64,000 nucleotides of DNA. Source: PFL42 sp963789825 (GTDB lineage Bacteria > Chloroflexota > Anaerolineae > Anaerolineales > E44-bin32). Below the pieces are notes generated by a model. It made no database searches. It was not told the DNA's origin and was given only the letters and a program-made list of their open reading frames with translations. Position 1 is the first letter of the stretch; the number at the start of each line of letters is the position of its first letter. The position numbers were made by a program, and so were the translations under genes. Of the stretch, positions 8,911-18,766 are shown piece by piece. The stretch covers positions 62,001 to 126,000 of the forward strand of contig CAWBME010000006.1 of assembly GCA_963789825.1 (NCBI GenBank). Direction: 5' to 3'.

Positions 8911-11900
8911 ATGACCGTAGATCTGTGGGGTTTTGACGGCGAGATCGCCTTCGGGCTGCCCCTTCGGCCGCTTGGGCATGCCCTACTCCTGCTCTTCGCT
9001 CTGGGTCTGCTTGTCCTGTGTGTCAATGACCTGAAGAAGCGCCGGCGCGAACGCCGACGCGGGCTCAGCCAGACGGAAGTCATGTGGCTGGCGCTGCTCA
9101 TCGCCGGAGGCGTGGTGGCCTCCGGCGTATTCCTGTTCTACCTTCCCGCCGCCGGCCTGCCGGTGGCGCCGGGCGTCCCGCGCCAGGCATCGCCGCCCTA
9201 CTTTGCCGCATTTGCCGCACTGCCTTGGATGCTAGCCGCCGGCACGCTCGGCCTGTGGCCGGCGGTGACGGTGGCGATCGTCACCGGCTTGTCGGCGGCG
9301 GCGGTCGAAACCGCCAGCCTGATGACCCCGCTGATCTACGGCCTGGTGGCTGGATTGTGCAGCCTGTGCCTGCGCAATCCGTATGCGGAGTGGCCGGGCC
9401 GCATGCTCCGCCACCCGGCGGTCACGGGTGTGATCGGAGGCCTGGCGCTCGGATTCCTTACCGGGATCGAGGTGCTGGCCTTCACGGGTGGACCCTTGGT
9501 GGACGGCCTCGGTTTCATGGCCTCCCAGCTCAATGGCCTGTTGATCGCCGGCTTGCTGCAGGTCGGCATCGCTGGCCTCATCGCGGAGGCATTCCGGCTG
9601 ACCATCCCTGAGCTCTGGTTCCACCCCCGCGCGCTCCAGATCGGTCCCTACAGCCGCTCACTGGCGGCGAAGACTGTGTCGGTGTTCGGCGTTGCCGGCT
9701 TGGTGTTTGCCGTCGCCATGCTGTACGGGGATTGGCTGTTGGCACGTTCGGCCGCCCGGCAGTTGATCGGCGCCCAACTCACCCAGACGGCAGAGCTCGC
9801 TGCCGACAGCATCCCCTACGCCGTGCAGGCGGGGCGATCCTATGCCGCTCAGATCAGCCGGGAGATCGCCGATCCCGTAGCCGAGGGGATCCTGGCGGCC
9901 GAGGACCTCGAGCGCTGGCTGACCCTGCTGCCCTACTTCAACTCGCTGGCGGTGCTCGACAGTCGGGGCGAGGTTCTGGTGCACACGCCGGGGCCGGGTC
10001 CGGATGCAGCTTTGCTGACGGCAATCCGGCCGGCGCTGCAGGTTGCCCGACTTGGGGTCTCGGAAGAGGTCGTCGTGCGTCCAGGGCAGGGGAGCCGCGG
10101 CGCGCGCCTGGTGTTCGTTGCACCGATCGAAACCGAGAAGCTGGAGGCGCCGGTAGGTAGCCTGGTTGCCTGGACCGACCTGTCACGCAATCCGTTGCTG
10201 CTGCCTGTGCTCGGGCGCCTGGCAGAGGTGGAACCCGGCGAGGCCTACGTCACGGACCAAGGCGGGACGATCATCCTGCATCCAATCCCGGCGCGGGTGA
10301 TGGATGAGGTGCCCATCGATGCGGAGAGTGCCGGGGAAGTGCGCGCCCAGACCGCGCCGGATGGCACGCGCCAGCTGCGTTACCTGAGCGAAGTGCGCGG
10401 CTACCCGTGGTGGGTGGTGGTGGCCTCACCCCAGGGCGCGGTCGATCTGCTTGCGGCGCGCATCGCAGCGCAACTCACCGCAGTCATTGCCGCAGTCGGC
10501 ATGCTGGCTCTGCTGGTGGTCTATCTGATCAGCCGGCGCATCACGCGTCCATTGAGAGAAATGGCCGGCGCCGCCGATACGATCGCCAGCGGTGACCTTT
10601 CTCAGCCGGTACCCATATCCGGGCAGGACGAAACCGGCCGGCTGGCGGCTTCGTTCGAACGCATGCGCCGCGGGCTGGAGAGCCGCATGGGCGAAATGGA
10701 CGGCTTGCTGCGCATCAGCCAGCAATTGGCCACCACGTTCGAGCTCTCGGTCGTCCTGCCGCGCGTGCTCGCCGCCACACGCGAGCTTGCCCAGTGCGAC
10801 CTGGTGCGTCTGGTGCTGCTGGGCGAGGGCGATGGCAAGCCGGGCGCCACTCCCGAAGCGTACCAGGCCGGGAGCGATCCCGGCGGATGGGCGGGATTGG
10901 ATCCGCCCATCCTGGACATCGCCCGGCAGCGCGGCGCCTTCGTGCTCGACAACCCGACGCGCGCCCGCGGCCTGCTCAACCTGCAGTCGTTGCGGGCTCC
11001 GATCCTGGGGCTGGCCGGTGCGCCGATCCGCAATGAAGGCCGGTTCATCGGTGTGCTCTGGCTCGGCTACCGCGAACCGCACACCTTCTCCTCGGAGGAG
11101 GCCGGGCTGCTCTCGATCATTGCCTCGCAGCTGGCGGTGTCTGTAGCCAATGCCCGCCTGTTCCAACAAGCCGAACAAGAGCGATTGCGCATGGGCGCCG
11201 TGCTCGAGGCGACCCCCGATGCTGTGCTGGTGACCGACCGCGCCGGGCGGATCCTGCTCGCCAACCCGGCAGCTGAGATCGTGCTGCGTGGACCGGCCAA
11301 CGCCTGTATCGGCCTCCCGGCCACGGAATGGGTGGACTCCCCGGAGCTGCTGGCGCTGCTGCTGGATGACACCGCCGAGGGGCGTTCCCTGGAGCTCAAA
11401 GTCGAGGGCGGCAAGGTGCTGTTCGGCACGGCGATGACCGTCGAGGACCCGAGCGATGCGCAGTTCTATGGGCGGGTGTGTGTCTTGTGGGACGTCAGCC
11501 AGTTCAAGAAGCTGGACATGCTCAAGTCCGAGTTTGTGGCAACCGTGAGCCACGACCTACGGGCGCCGCTGACGCTGATGAGCGGCTACACGACCATGTT
11601 ACCGATGGTCGGGGCGCTGAATGATCAGCAGAAGGAGTTCATCCGCAAGATCTCCGACAGTGTCGAGCAGATGACGCAATTGGTCGACAACCTGCTCGAC
11701 CTGGGACGGATCGAAGCCGGAATCGGTTTGAGCCTGGAGAGCGTGGCGCCGGAGAGCCTGGTGGCGGATGTTACGCAGGTCTATCAGCCGCAGGCGGCGG
11801 CCAAGCGGATCAGCCTCAGCCAGGAGGTCGCCGCGCAGCTCCGCCCGATCCAGGCGGACCGGACGCTATTGCGCCAGGCGCTGGCCAATCTGGTGGATAA

Positions 11901-12216
11901 CGCCGTCAAGTACACCCAGCCTGGGGGGAAGGTGGTGATCCGCGCCCGCCAGGTCGGAAGCCGCCAGCTGTTCACCGTGGAGGACACCGGGGTCGGCATC
12001 GCGCCGACCGATCAGGCGCGGCTGTTCGAGAAGTTCTACCGGGCGCGACGCAAGGAGAACCTGCGCGAGCGTGGCTCGGGACTGGGGTTGGCGATCGTCA
12101 AGTCCATTGCCGAGCAGCATGGCGGGCGGGTGACTGTGGAGAGCCAGCTCGGCGCCGGCAGCGTATTCATCATCGATGTCCCGATCCGCCTGACCGAAGA
12201 CGAAACTCGGCCTTGA
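8911..12216 (+). CDS. Membrane-bound multi-domain sensor histidine kinase (Cache-HAMP-GAF-PAS)
   Basis: 1101-residue sensor kinase. The first ~280 residues hold several transmembrane helices (for example LLLLFALGLLVLCV and VFGVAGLVFAVAML), resembling a MASE-type membrane sensor. An extracytoplasmic Cache-like domain follows (~270-507), then a transmembrane helix, HAMP (~533-593, SRRITRPLREM), GAF (~596-750), PAS (~760-865, LEATPDAVLVTDRAGRI), HisKA with His881 in TVSHDLRAPLTLM, and HATPase_c (NLVDNAVKY, DTGVGIAP, GSGLGLAIVKSI). All catalytic boxes are intact. Start at ATG 8911, because the promoter lies downstream of the other candidate. No regulator gene is adjacent on this strand. Confidence 0.93.
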   Translation: MTVDLWGFDGEIAFGLPLRPLGHALLLLFALGLLVLCVNDLKKRRRERRRGLSQTEVMWLALLIAGGVVASGVFLFYLPAAGLPVAPGVPRQASPPYFAAFAALPWMLAAGTLGLWPAVTVAIVTGLSAAAVETASLMTPLIYGLVAGLCSLCLRNPYAEWPGRMLRHPAVTGVIGGLALGFLTGIEVLAFTGGPLVDGLGFMASQLNGLLIAGLLQVGIAGLIAEAFRLTIPELWFHPRALQIGPYSRSLAAKTVSVFGVAGLVFAVAMLYGDWLLARSAARQLIGAQLTQTAELAADSIPYAVQAGRSYAAQISREIADPVAEGILAAEDLERWLTLLPYFNSLAVLDSRGEVLVHTPGPGPDAALLTAIRPALQVARLGVSEEVVVRPGQGSRGARLVFVAPIETEKLEAPVGSLVAWTDLSRNPLLLPVLGRLAEVEPGEAYVTDQGGTIILHPIPARVMDEVPIDAESAGEVRAQTAPDGTRQLRYLSEVRGYPWWVVVASPQGAVDLLAARIAAQLTAVIAAVGMLALLVVYLISRRITRPLREMAGAADTIASGDLSQPVPISGQDETGRLAASFERMRRGLESRMGEMDGLLRISQQLATTFELSVVLPRVLAATRELAQCDLVRLVLLGEGDGKPGATPEAYQAGSDPGGWAGLDPPILDIARQRGAFVLDNPTRARGLLNLQSLRAPILGLAGAPIRNEGRFIGVLWLGYREPHTFSSEEAGLLSIIASQLAVSVANARLFQQAEQERLRMGAVLEATPDAVLVTDRAGRILLANPAAEIVLRGPANACIGLPATEWVDSPELLALLLDDTAEGRSLELKVEGGKVLFGTAMTVEDPSDAQFYGRVCVLWDVSQFKKLDMLKSEFVATVSHDLRAPLTLMSGYTTMLPMVGALNDQQKEFIRKISDSVEQMTQLVDNLLDLGRIEAGIGLSLESVAPESLVADVTQVYQPQAAAKRISLSQEVAAQLRPIQADRTLLRQALANLVDNAVKYTQPGGKVVIRARQVGSRQLFTVEDTGVGIAPTDQARLFEKFYRARRKENLRERGSGLGLAIVKSIAEQHGGRVTVESQLGAGSVFIIDVPIRLTEDETRP

Positions 12217-12240
12217 CTTCCCAGCGGACTGACATAAAAT
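12213..12240 (+). promoter_or_regulatory. Promoter upstream of rpoC
   Basis: TTGACT (12213-12218), a 16-base spacer and TAAAAT (12235-12240), overlapping the stop codon of the upstream kinase gene. It leaves a leader of about 110 bases before rpoC, and suggests that rpoC has its own promoter here rather than reading through from rpoB. Confidence 0.65.
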
Positions 12241-12355
12241 AAGCCTTCGTGTATCAGGCGCTTGAAGCTCAGACCGGGCTTCCAGGCGCTGGTTTTGCTT
12301 TGCCCCGCAACTAGCACGTTTGTTCGAATGAGTGGCAGTCGCTGGAGGGATCCGC

Positions 12356-15300
12356 GTGGAAGCAAAGTCATTCAAGGCGCTGCGTGTCAGTCTGGCTTCA
12401 CCCGAGGACATCCTGAGCTGGTCCTACGGCGAGGTGCAGAAGCCGGAGACGATCAACTACCGCCGCCTGCGGCCGGAGAAGGACGGCCTGTTCTGCGAGG
12501 CCATCTTCGGGCCGACGAAGGACTGGCAGTGCTACTGCGGCAAGTACAAGAACATCCGCTTCAAGGGCATCACCTGCGAGAAGTGCGGGGTTGAGGTCAC
12601 GCGCTCGGCCGTCCGGCGGGAGCGCATGGGCCACATCACCCTAGCGGCGCCGGTGGCACATGTCTGGTACACACGGCGCGTTCCCTCCTATCTCGGTCTG
12701 CTGCTGGACATCTCGCGGCGCAACCTAGACCGGGTGCTGTACTTCGCTCAGTATGTCATCACCCACGTCGACGAAGAAGCTCGCCGCAAAGCGGTCAAGC
12801 GCATCGAGGACGAGATCCTGACGATGGAGCGGGAGCAGGCCAATTCGCTCAACCAGAGGATCGCTCAGCTCAAGTCCAATCGCAAGAAGCGGCTGGAGGA
12901 GCTGGAAGAACGCAAGAAGAAGGTCGAAGAGAACTACGCCGATGAGGTCGCCACCAAGATCGATCCCGTCATCCGTGAGGGCCAGAAGCTCGAACGCAGC
13001 CTGACCGAGCGCCTGGGCAAAACCCTGCGCCAACCCGTGATCCTGGAAGCCACCGATACCTTGATCGCCGACAAAGATGAGACCGTCACCAATGCCCACC
13101 TCGCCGGCGTTCAGAAGGCGGTCGCCCAGCGCCTGGAAGAGATCGAAGTTGTGCTCAAGGAACGGCGTGATCGCGAGCTGGAGCGCATCAAGGCCCAAGT
13201 GGACAAGGTCAAGGGCGAGTCCGATGCCGGCCTGGCCGAGGTGCGCGAAGCGACCGATGACGGGTCCCTTGGGACGCGCGACCAGCTGGCGCAAGACCGC
13301 GAGGAATTGCTGGGCATTCGCCCGATGATGTTCCTGGGGGAGAGCCGCTACCGCGAGCTCAAGGTCAAGTGGGGCCAGGTCTTCCGCGCCGACATGGGCG
13401 CCGAGGCCTTCTATGAGATCTTGCAGCGCCTCGATCTGGACAAGTTGGCCGAGGAGTTGTGGGAGGAAGCGCGCACCACGCGCAGCAAGCAGCGCAAGAA
13501 GAAAGCCACCAAGCGTCTGAAGGTGGCCGAGGCCTTCCGCCGCTCGGGCAACCGGCCGGAGTGGATGGTGCTGACGGTGCTGCCGGTGATCCCGCCCGAC
13601 TTGCGGCCGATGGTGCAGCTGGACGGCGGGCGCTTCGCCACCTCCGACCTCAACGACCTGTATCGGCGGGTGATCAACCGCAACAACCGCCTCAAGCGGC
13701 TGGTTGAACTCGGCGCGCCGGACGTGATCGTGCGCAACGAGAAGCGCATGCTGCAGGAAGCGGTCGACTCGCTGATCGACAACGCCCAGCGCGGCAAGGC
13801 GCTCTCGCGCCGTGGGCGCCGCGAGCTGAAATCGCTCAGCGACATGCTGAAGGGGAAGAAGGGCCGTTTCCGCCGCAACCTGCTCGGCAAGCGCGTCGAT
13901 TACTCCGGGCGGTCGGTGATCGTCATCGGCCCTCACCTCAAGCTTTTCCAATGCGGCCTGCCCAAGGCGATGGCCCTCGAGCTGTACCGCCCGTTTGTGA
14001 TCTCCAAGCTGGTGTCCTACAACTACGCCGCCAACGTCAAGGGCGCCAAGCGCATCATCGAGCGCGAGCGGCCCGAGGTGTGGGAGGTGCTGGAAGAGGT
14101 CATCCAGGCTCGCCCGGTGCTGCTCAACCGGGCGCCGACACTGCACCGGCTGGGCATCCAGGCCTTCGAACCGGTGTTGGTGGAAGGCAAGGCCATCCAG
14201 CTTCACCCGCTGGTCTGCGCTGCGTTTAACGCCGACTTCGACGGCGACCAGATGTCGGTCCATGTTCCGCTTTCGGAGAGGGCGGTCGAGGAAGCACGGG
14301 AGTTGATGCTGTCCAGCAAGAACCTGCTCAAGCCTGCGGACGGCGAGCCGATCGTCGGACCCTCCAAGGACATGGTGCTGGGGGTGTACTACCTGACCAT
14401 GGCCGTTCAAGGGCGCGAGCACCGCGGGGCGGGGCGGGCGTTCTCCAACCTGGATGAGGTCGAGATGGCGTATGGGCTCGGCCAACTCGACATCCATGCG
14501 CCGATCCAAGTCAAGACCGAGACCTGGTTTGCTGAGGATGGTGCACGGCTTGCGGATCCCGAAACGCGCCTGATCGAGACAACGGTCGGGCGAGTGATCT
14601 TCAACCGCGTGATGCCCGACGGACTGCGATTCGTCAATCACGTGCTGGACAAGGGCTCGATGCAGAAGCTGGTGGCAGACGTCTACCACCTGCTGCGCGA
14701 GGAGGGGACCCCGGCGGTGGTCGATGCCATCAAGGATATCGGCTTCGCCTATGCCACCCGGTCCGGTACGACGATCGCCGTTTCCGACATCACCGTCCCG
14801 AAAGAGAAGGAAGCGATCATCGCCAAGACGCTGGAAGAAGCCGAGGCGGTGCAGCGCAACTACCGGCGCGGCCTGCTGACCGCGCAGGAGATGAACGAGC
14901 GTACCATCGAGCTCTGGCAGGAGACCACCAGCGAGGTGGCCAAGGCGGTGCGCCGCGGGATGGATCCCGCCGGCAACCTGAGCACGATGGCGATCTCTGG
15001 CGCCACCAAGGGCGGTTTCGGCCCGATTTCGCAACTGGCCGGCATGCGCGGCCTGATGGCCGACCCGGCCGGGCGCATCATCCCGCTGCCGATCCGCTCC
15101 AACTTCCGCGACGGTTTGAGCACACTCGAGTACTTCATCTCGACGCATGGCGCGCGCAAGGGTCTGACCGACACCGCCCTGCGCACGGCCGATGCCGGCT
15201 ACCTGACCCGGCGCCTGGTCGATGTAGCCCAGGATGTGATCATCAACGCCAACGACTGCGGCACGGAGCAGGGGGTCGTGATCCGGCGGGCGGACGATGT

Positions 15301-16614
15301 CGCCGGCCAGGACTATGCTTCCCGCATCGTCGGGCGCATGCTGGCTGGGCGTCTCGCCGATCCGCTCAGCGGCGAAGTGCTGCTCGACAAGGGCGATCTG
15401 ATCGGCATCGAAGACTCCCGCCGAGTGGCGGATTCTGGCGTAGACCGAGGTCTTTGTTCGCTCCCCGCTCACCTGTGAGCTGCAGTTCGGTATGTGCGCC
15501 ACCTGCTACGGGATGGACCTCGGGCGCGGCAAGATGGTCAACTTGGGCACGGCGGTCGGGCATCGTTGCCGCTCAGTCGATCGGGGAGCCTGGCACCCAG
15601 CTCACCCTGCGCACGTTCCACACCGGCGGCGTCGCCGCCGGGGGCGACATCACGACCGGCTTGCCACACGTCGAGGAGCTATTCGAAGCGCGCAAGAAGC
15701 CGAAGGGCGAGGCGATCACCGCCGAGATCGGTGGCACGGTCCAACTCGTGCGATCCGACACGCCGGAAGGGCCGCGGCTGCTCCGCGTCGTCGAGAGCCA
15801 GCTGCTGCAGGACGAGTACTCCGTACCGGGCAACTGGGCGCTGCGCGTCGAGGATGGGGCGCAGGTTACGGCTGGCGAGGTGATTGCCACCCGGGGCGAG
15901 GCCCAGATCGTGGCCACGCATGCCGGCCGGACGCGCCTGGAAGAGCGAACGGTGATCGTCTCCTATGACCACAGCGACGAGCGCGAGTACGAGATCCCGC
16001 CCAGCGGCCGCGTCCTCGTGCGGGATGGCGACAAGGTTGAAGCAGGCCACCAGCTCACCGAGGGCTCGCGCAACCCACACGCCCAGCTGCGCATCCTCGG
16101 GCGCGAAGCCGCCGAGCTGTACCTGTTGACCGAGGTCCAGAAGGTATATCGCTCACAGGGCCAGAACATCAACGACAAGCACTTCGAGGTCATCATCCGC
16201 AAGATGCTCTCGAAGGTGCAGGTCACTTTCGCCGGCGATAGCCTGCTGCTGCCGGGCGACCTGGCGGATCGGCTGTACCTGCAGCGCATGAATGAGCAGT
16301 TGCTGCGAGATGGCAAGCAGCCGGCACGCGCCGTCCAGGTTCTGCTCGGGGTGACCAAGGCCTCGCTCAGCACCGAGTCCTTCCTGTCAGCCTCCTCCTT
16401 CCAACACACCATCAAGGTGCTGGCGGGAGCGGCGATCGAGGCCAAGGTGGACTACCTGCGCGGCCTGAAGGAGAACGTCATTATCGGCAAGCTGATCCCG
16501 GCTGGCACCTCCTTCCCGGGTGAGGAAGCCGTGTTGCGCGATGAGCGCCTGGACGACACGGAGGCCTTGCCGGTCGCATCCGACGAGGGTTCGGAGCCGG
16601 TGGCCGCCGATTGA
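12356..16614 (+). CDS. rpoC: DNA-directed RNA polymerase subunit beta' (two frame breaks)
   Basis: Beta' subunit of RNA polymerase. Visible are the N-terminal zinc ribbon (CYCGKYKNIRFKG then CEKC), SGNRPEWMVLTVLPVIPPDL, RGRRELKSLSDMLKGKKGRF and the catalytic NADFDGDQM (near residue 625). The second zinc cluster (NDCGTEQG, then CELQFGMCATC) and AAQSIGEPGTQLTLRTFHTGG follow. The frame changes near 15445 and back near 15557. Dropping one base at each place (GGGC to GGC at the second) restores a normal sequence, so both are probable consensus errors in an essential gene. GTG 12356 is preferred as start because GGAGGGA lies 5 bases upstream. Residues ~138-345 hold an unusually long charged coiled-coil insert. 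rpoB is not adjacent. Confidence 0.97.
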
Positions 16615-16636
16615 AGGGGCGGCCGACAAGTCAGGA

Positions 16637-16666
16637 TTGACCGCTGGGCGCAAGCGCAGGTAGAAT
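16637..16666 (+). promoter_or_regulatory. Promoter of rplU-rpmA
   Basis: TTGACC (16637-16642), an 18-base spacer and TAGAAT (16661-16666), about 95 bases upstream of rplU. Good vegetative-type match. Confidence 0.7.
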
Positions 16667-16761
16667 TGCCCCTTGCGCCGATTGGCGGATCACCCAACTT
16701 CCCCGACGTCGGGCAGCCCAGACTGCGTGGCGGGCGGTGAAGCGAAGCTGGAGAGCATGGT

Positions 16762-17241
16762 ATGAAGTACGCGGTTGTAGAGTCGGGCGGCAAACAGTAC
16801 GTCGCCCGTGAAGGGCAGTTCGTCGAAGTCGACTTGTTGCCGGTCGAGGTCGGCTCGACGGTCACGTTGGACTCGGTCCTGCTGGCGGTCGATGGCCAGG
16901 CCGTGGCCGTCGGCAAGCCGGCCGTCGAGGGCGCCAAGGTTACCGCCCGCGTCGAGGGCCACATCAAGGGGCCCAAGATCGTGGTCTACCGCTACATTCC
17001 TAAGGAACGCTACCGCCGCAAGAAGGGGCATCGCCAGCAGTACACGCGCCTGGCGATTGAGCAGGTGAGCTTCCCCGGGATGGCCGGCAGCCAGGCGGAC
17101 GAGCCCACGGGCGCGGCGGCGAAGCCGGCGCGGCGCAAGACGGGCGGCGCAGCGGCAAAGGCAGTGGCGCCCAAGAGCGGGGAGGCGGCGGGCAAAGCCG
17201 CCAAGCCGGCTACGAAGGGCCGCAAGAAGGCCTCGGCGTAG
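16762..17241 (+). CDS. rplU: 50S ribosomal protein bL21 with C-terminal extension
   Basis: 159 residues. Residues 1-103 are a standard bL21 (KYAVVESGGKQYVAREGQ, GPKIVVYRYIPKERYRRKKGHRQ, YTRLAIEQV). About 55 Ala/Lys/Gly-rich residues follow (AKPARRKTGG to KGRKKASA). Such a basic disordered tail is not part of the usual protein and probably contacts rRNA. A GGAGAG ribosome site precedes the ATG. Followed 24 bases later by rpmA in the usual bacterial order. Confidence 0.97.
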   Translation: MKYAVVESGGKQYVAREGQFVEVDLLPVEVGSTVTLDSVLLAVDGQAVAVGKPAVEGAKVTARVEGHIKGPKIVVYRYIPKERYRRKKGHRQQYTRLAIEQVSFPGMAGSQADEPTGAAAKPARRKTGGAAAKAVAPKSGEAAGKAAKPATKGRKKASA

Positions 17242-17265
17242 TCGCCGGGCAGCGAGGAGTACGGA

Positions 17266-17520
17266 ATGGCACATAAGAAGGGCGGCGGCTCGAGCCGCAA
17301 CGGTCGGGATAGCCAGTCCAAGCGGCTGGGAGTCAAGCGCTTTGAGGGTGAGCTCGTGCGTTCGGGAACCATTTTGGTCCGCCAGCGGGGCACGCACATC
17401 CACCCCGGCACGAACGTGGACAAGGGGGGCGACGACACCTTGTTCGCTACAGCTGATGGCCGTGTCAAGTTCGCATTCGGACGCGGCGGGCGCAAACACG
17501 TCAGCGTGTTATGCGAGTGA
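17266..17520 (+). CDS. rpmA: 50S ribosomal protein bL27
   Basis: 84 residues starting MAHKKGGGSSRNGRDSQSK, the conserved N-terminus that reaches the peptidyl-transferase centre. No Firmicutes-type N-terminal cleavage extension is present. GTILVRQRGTHIHPG and DDTLFATADGRVKF are diagnostic. A GAGGAG ribosome site is present. Directly downstream of rplU. Confidence 0.98.
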   Translation: MAHKKGGGSSRNGRDSQSKRLGVKRFEGELVRSGTILVRQRGTHIHPGTNVDKGGDDTLFATADGRVKFAFGRGGRKHVSVLCE

Positions 17521-17618
17521 TTGCAGGTTCACGTCCGCCGCTTCGGACCGACTGAATCGCACCCTGGCGATCAGGCGGCGCTGGCGGCAGACGGCCACCC
17601 AGGGAAAGGGCAACTTCC

Positions 17619-18101
17619 ATGCGAGAAGGAATCCATCCGAAGTACAACCCGCAGGCAACGGTGATTTGTTCCTGCGGCAACACCTGGCACACCGGCTCGA
17701 CGGACGACGTTATCCGCACCGACGTGTGTTCCAAATGCCATCCGTTCTACACCGGCGAGCAGCGCATTGTGGACACCGAGGGCCAGGTCGACCGCTTCTA
17801 CAAGAAGCTTCAGGCGCGCCAGGAATACCTGGGCGACGTGGAGGCCCGCGAGGCATCCCGCACCTCGCCCGACCTTCCGATCGCCGAGCTCGAGCTTGGC
17901 GGCCGCGCCGAGAACGCCCTCAAGGCGGCCGGCATCGGGAACGTCGGCCAAGCGATCGCCCGCCTGGAACAGGCCGGCGACGAGGGGCTGCTGCAGATCG
18001 ATGGCTTCGGGCGCAAGAGCCTGGCGGATCTCAAGCGCCGCCTGCGGGCGCGCGGCTTCAGCCTGCCTGAGGAAAGCCCGGCCGGGGAGCTGGCTTCGTA
18101 G
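17619..18101 (+). CDS. rpmE: 50S ribosomal protein bL31 fused to an RpoA-CTD-like helix-hairpin-helix domain
   Basis: 160 residues, about twice the size of bL31. Residues 1-67 are a zinc-binding bL31 (MREGIHPKYNPQ, CSCGNTWHTGST, CSKCHPFYTGEQ). After a short linker, residues ~85-150 (DLPIAELELGGRAENALKAA, then GLLQIDGFGRKSLADLK) match the helix-hairpin-helix C-terminal domain of RNA polymerase alpha, including the FGRKSL signature. Single continuous frame, so the fusion is not a frame artefact. Follows rpmA by 98 bases and ends before a clear terminator. Confidence 0.9.
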   Translation: MREGIHPKYNPQATVICSCGNTWHTGSTDDVIRTDVCSKCHPFYTGEQRIVDTEGQVDRFYKKLQARQEYLGDVEAREASRTSPDLPIAELELGGRAENALKAAGIGNVGQAIARLEQAGDEGLLQIDGFGRKSLADLKRRLRARGFSLPEESPAGELAS

Positions 18102-18136
18102 GTCGCTTGCCGCTGTTCGCCTAGCGAGTACACTTT

Positions 18137-18170
18137 GGGCAGGTGGCACCTCCACCTGCCCATTTCTTTC
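18137..18170 (+). terminator. Rho-independent terminator after rpmE
   Basis: Perfect 10-bp stem GGGCAGGTGG/CCACCTGCCC with loop CACCT, followed by ATTTCTTTC. It closes the ribosomal-protein transcript. Confidence 0.85.
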
Positions 18171-18191
18171 CGCCGCATGGGGCGCGCCTGC

Positions 18192-18764
18192 ATGAGACAT
18201 ATCGTTGGCAGTGTCGAAGTGATTACCGGTTCGATGTTCAGCGGCAAGACCGATGAACTGATCCGCCGCTTGCGGAGGGCGCGGATCGCGCGTCAGGTCA
18301 TCCAGGTGTTCAAACCAAGCATCGACACTCGCTTCCAGCAGGAAAAGGTGACCTCGCACGCTGGGACCGAGTTCGAAGCCACGCCCGTGCGGTCGGCGGC
18401 GGAAATTCTGCAGCTGCTGCAGGTCGACTCCACGGTGGTGGCCATTGACGAGGCCCAGTTCTTCGACGCCGGCCTACGCCAGGTGGTCCAAGACCTGACT
18501 GGCCGCGGCGTGCGCGTGCTGGTCGCAGGCCTCGACACCGACTTCCGCGGCGAGCCATTCGGCCCGATGCCTGAGCTGATGGCTTTGGCCGAGCAGGTCG
18601 ACAAGCTGCATGCGATCTGCATGGTCTGCGGGGATGAGGCCTCTCGCACGCAGCGGCTGATCGATGGACGCCCGGCGCGCTACAACGACCCGGTGGTCGT
18701 CGTCGGCGCCAGTGAGATGTATGAAGCCCGCTGCCGCATGCATCACGACGTTCCGAGAGACTGA
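18192..18764 (+). CDS. tdk: Thymidine kinase
   Basis: 190-residue type II thymidine kinase, which phosphorylates thymidine in pyrimidine salvage. P-loop GSMFSGKTDEL, DEAQFFD Walker B-like region, and lasso/zinc residues (CMVCGDEASRTQRLIDG and a late CRMHH) are present. Start chosen at ATG 18192 (MRHIVGSVEVITG), because the in-frame extension to 18135 would read through the terminator hairpin. Two bases separate it from hpt, so nucleoside salvage genes are translated together. Confidence 0.95.
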   Translation: MRHIVGSVEVITGSMFSGKTDELIRRLRRARIARQVIQVFKPSIDTRFQQEKVTSHAGTEFEATPVRSAAEILQLLQVDSTVVAIDEAQFFDAGLRQVVQDLTGRGVRVLVAGLDTDFRGEPFGPMPELMALAEQVDKLHAICMVCGDEASRTQRLIDGRPARYNDPVVVVGASEMYEARCRMHHDVPRD

Positions 18765-18766
18765 CG

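Noticed and set aside
15440..15560. TGA-ending break in rpoC read as a selenocysteine codon, given the tRNA-Sec gene in the window
   Set aside because: The zinc-cluster sequence continues in a different frame, not after the TGA in the same frame, and no SECIS-like stem follows. A one-base insertion at each end explains it.
15454..15860. Alternative open frames in the rpoC break region as a separate small gene
   Set aside because: The third-frame stretch encodes the conserved CATCYGMDLGRGK part of RpoC itself.
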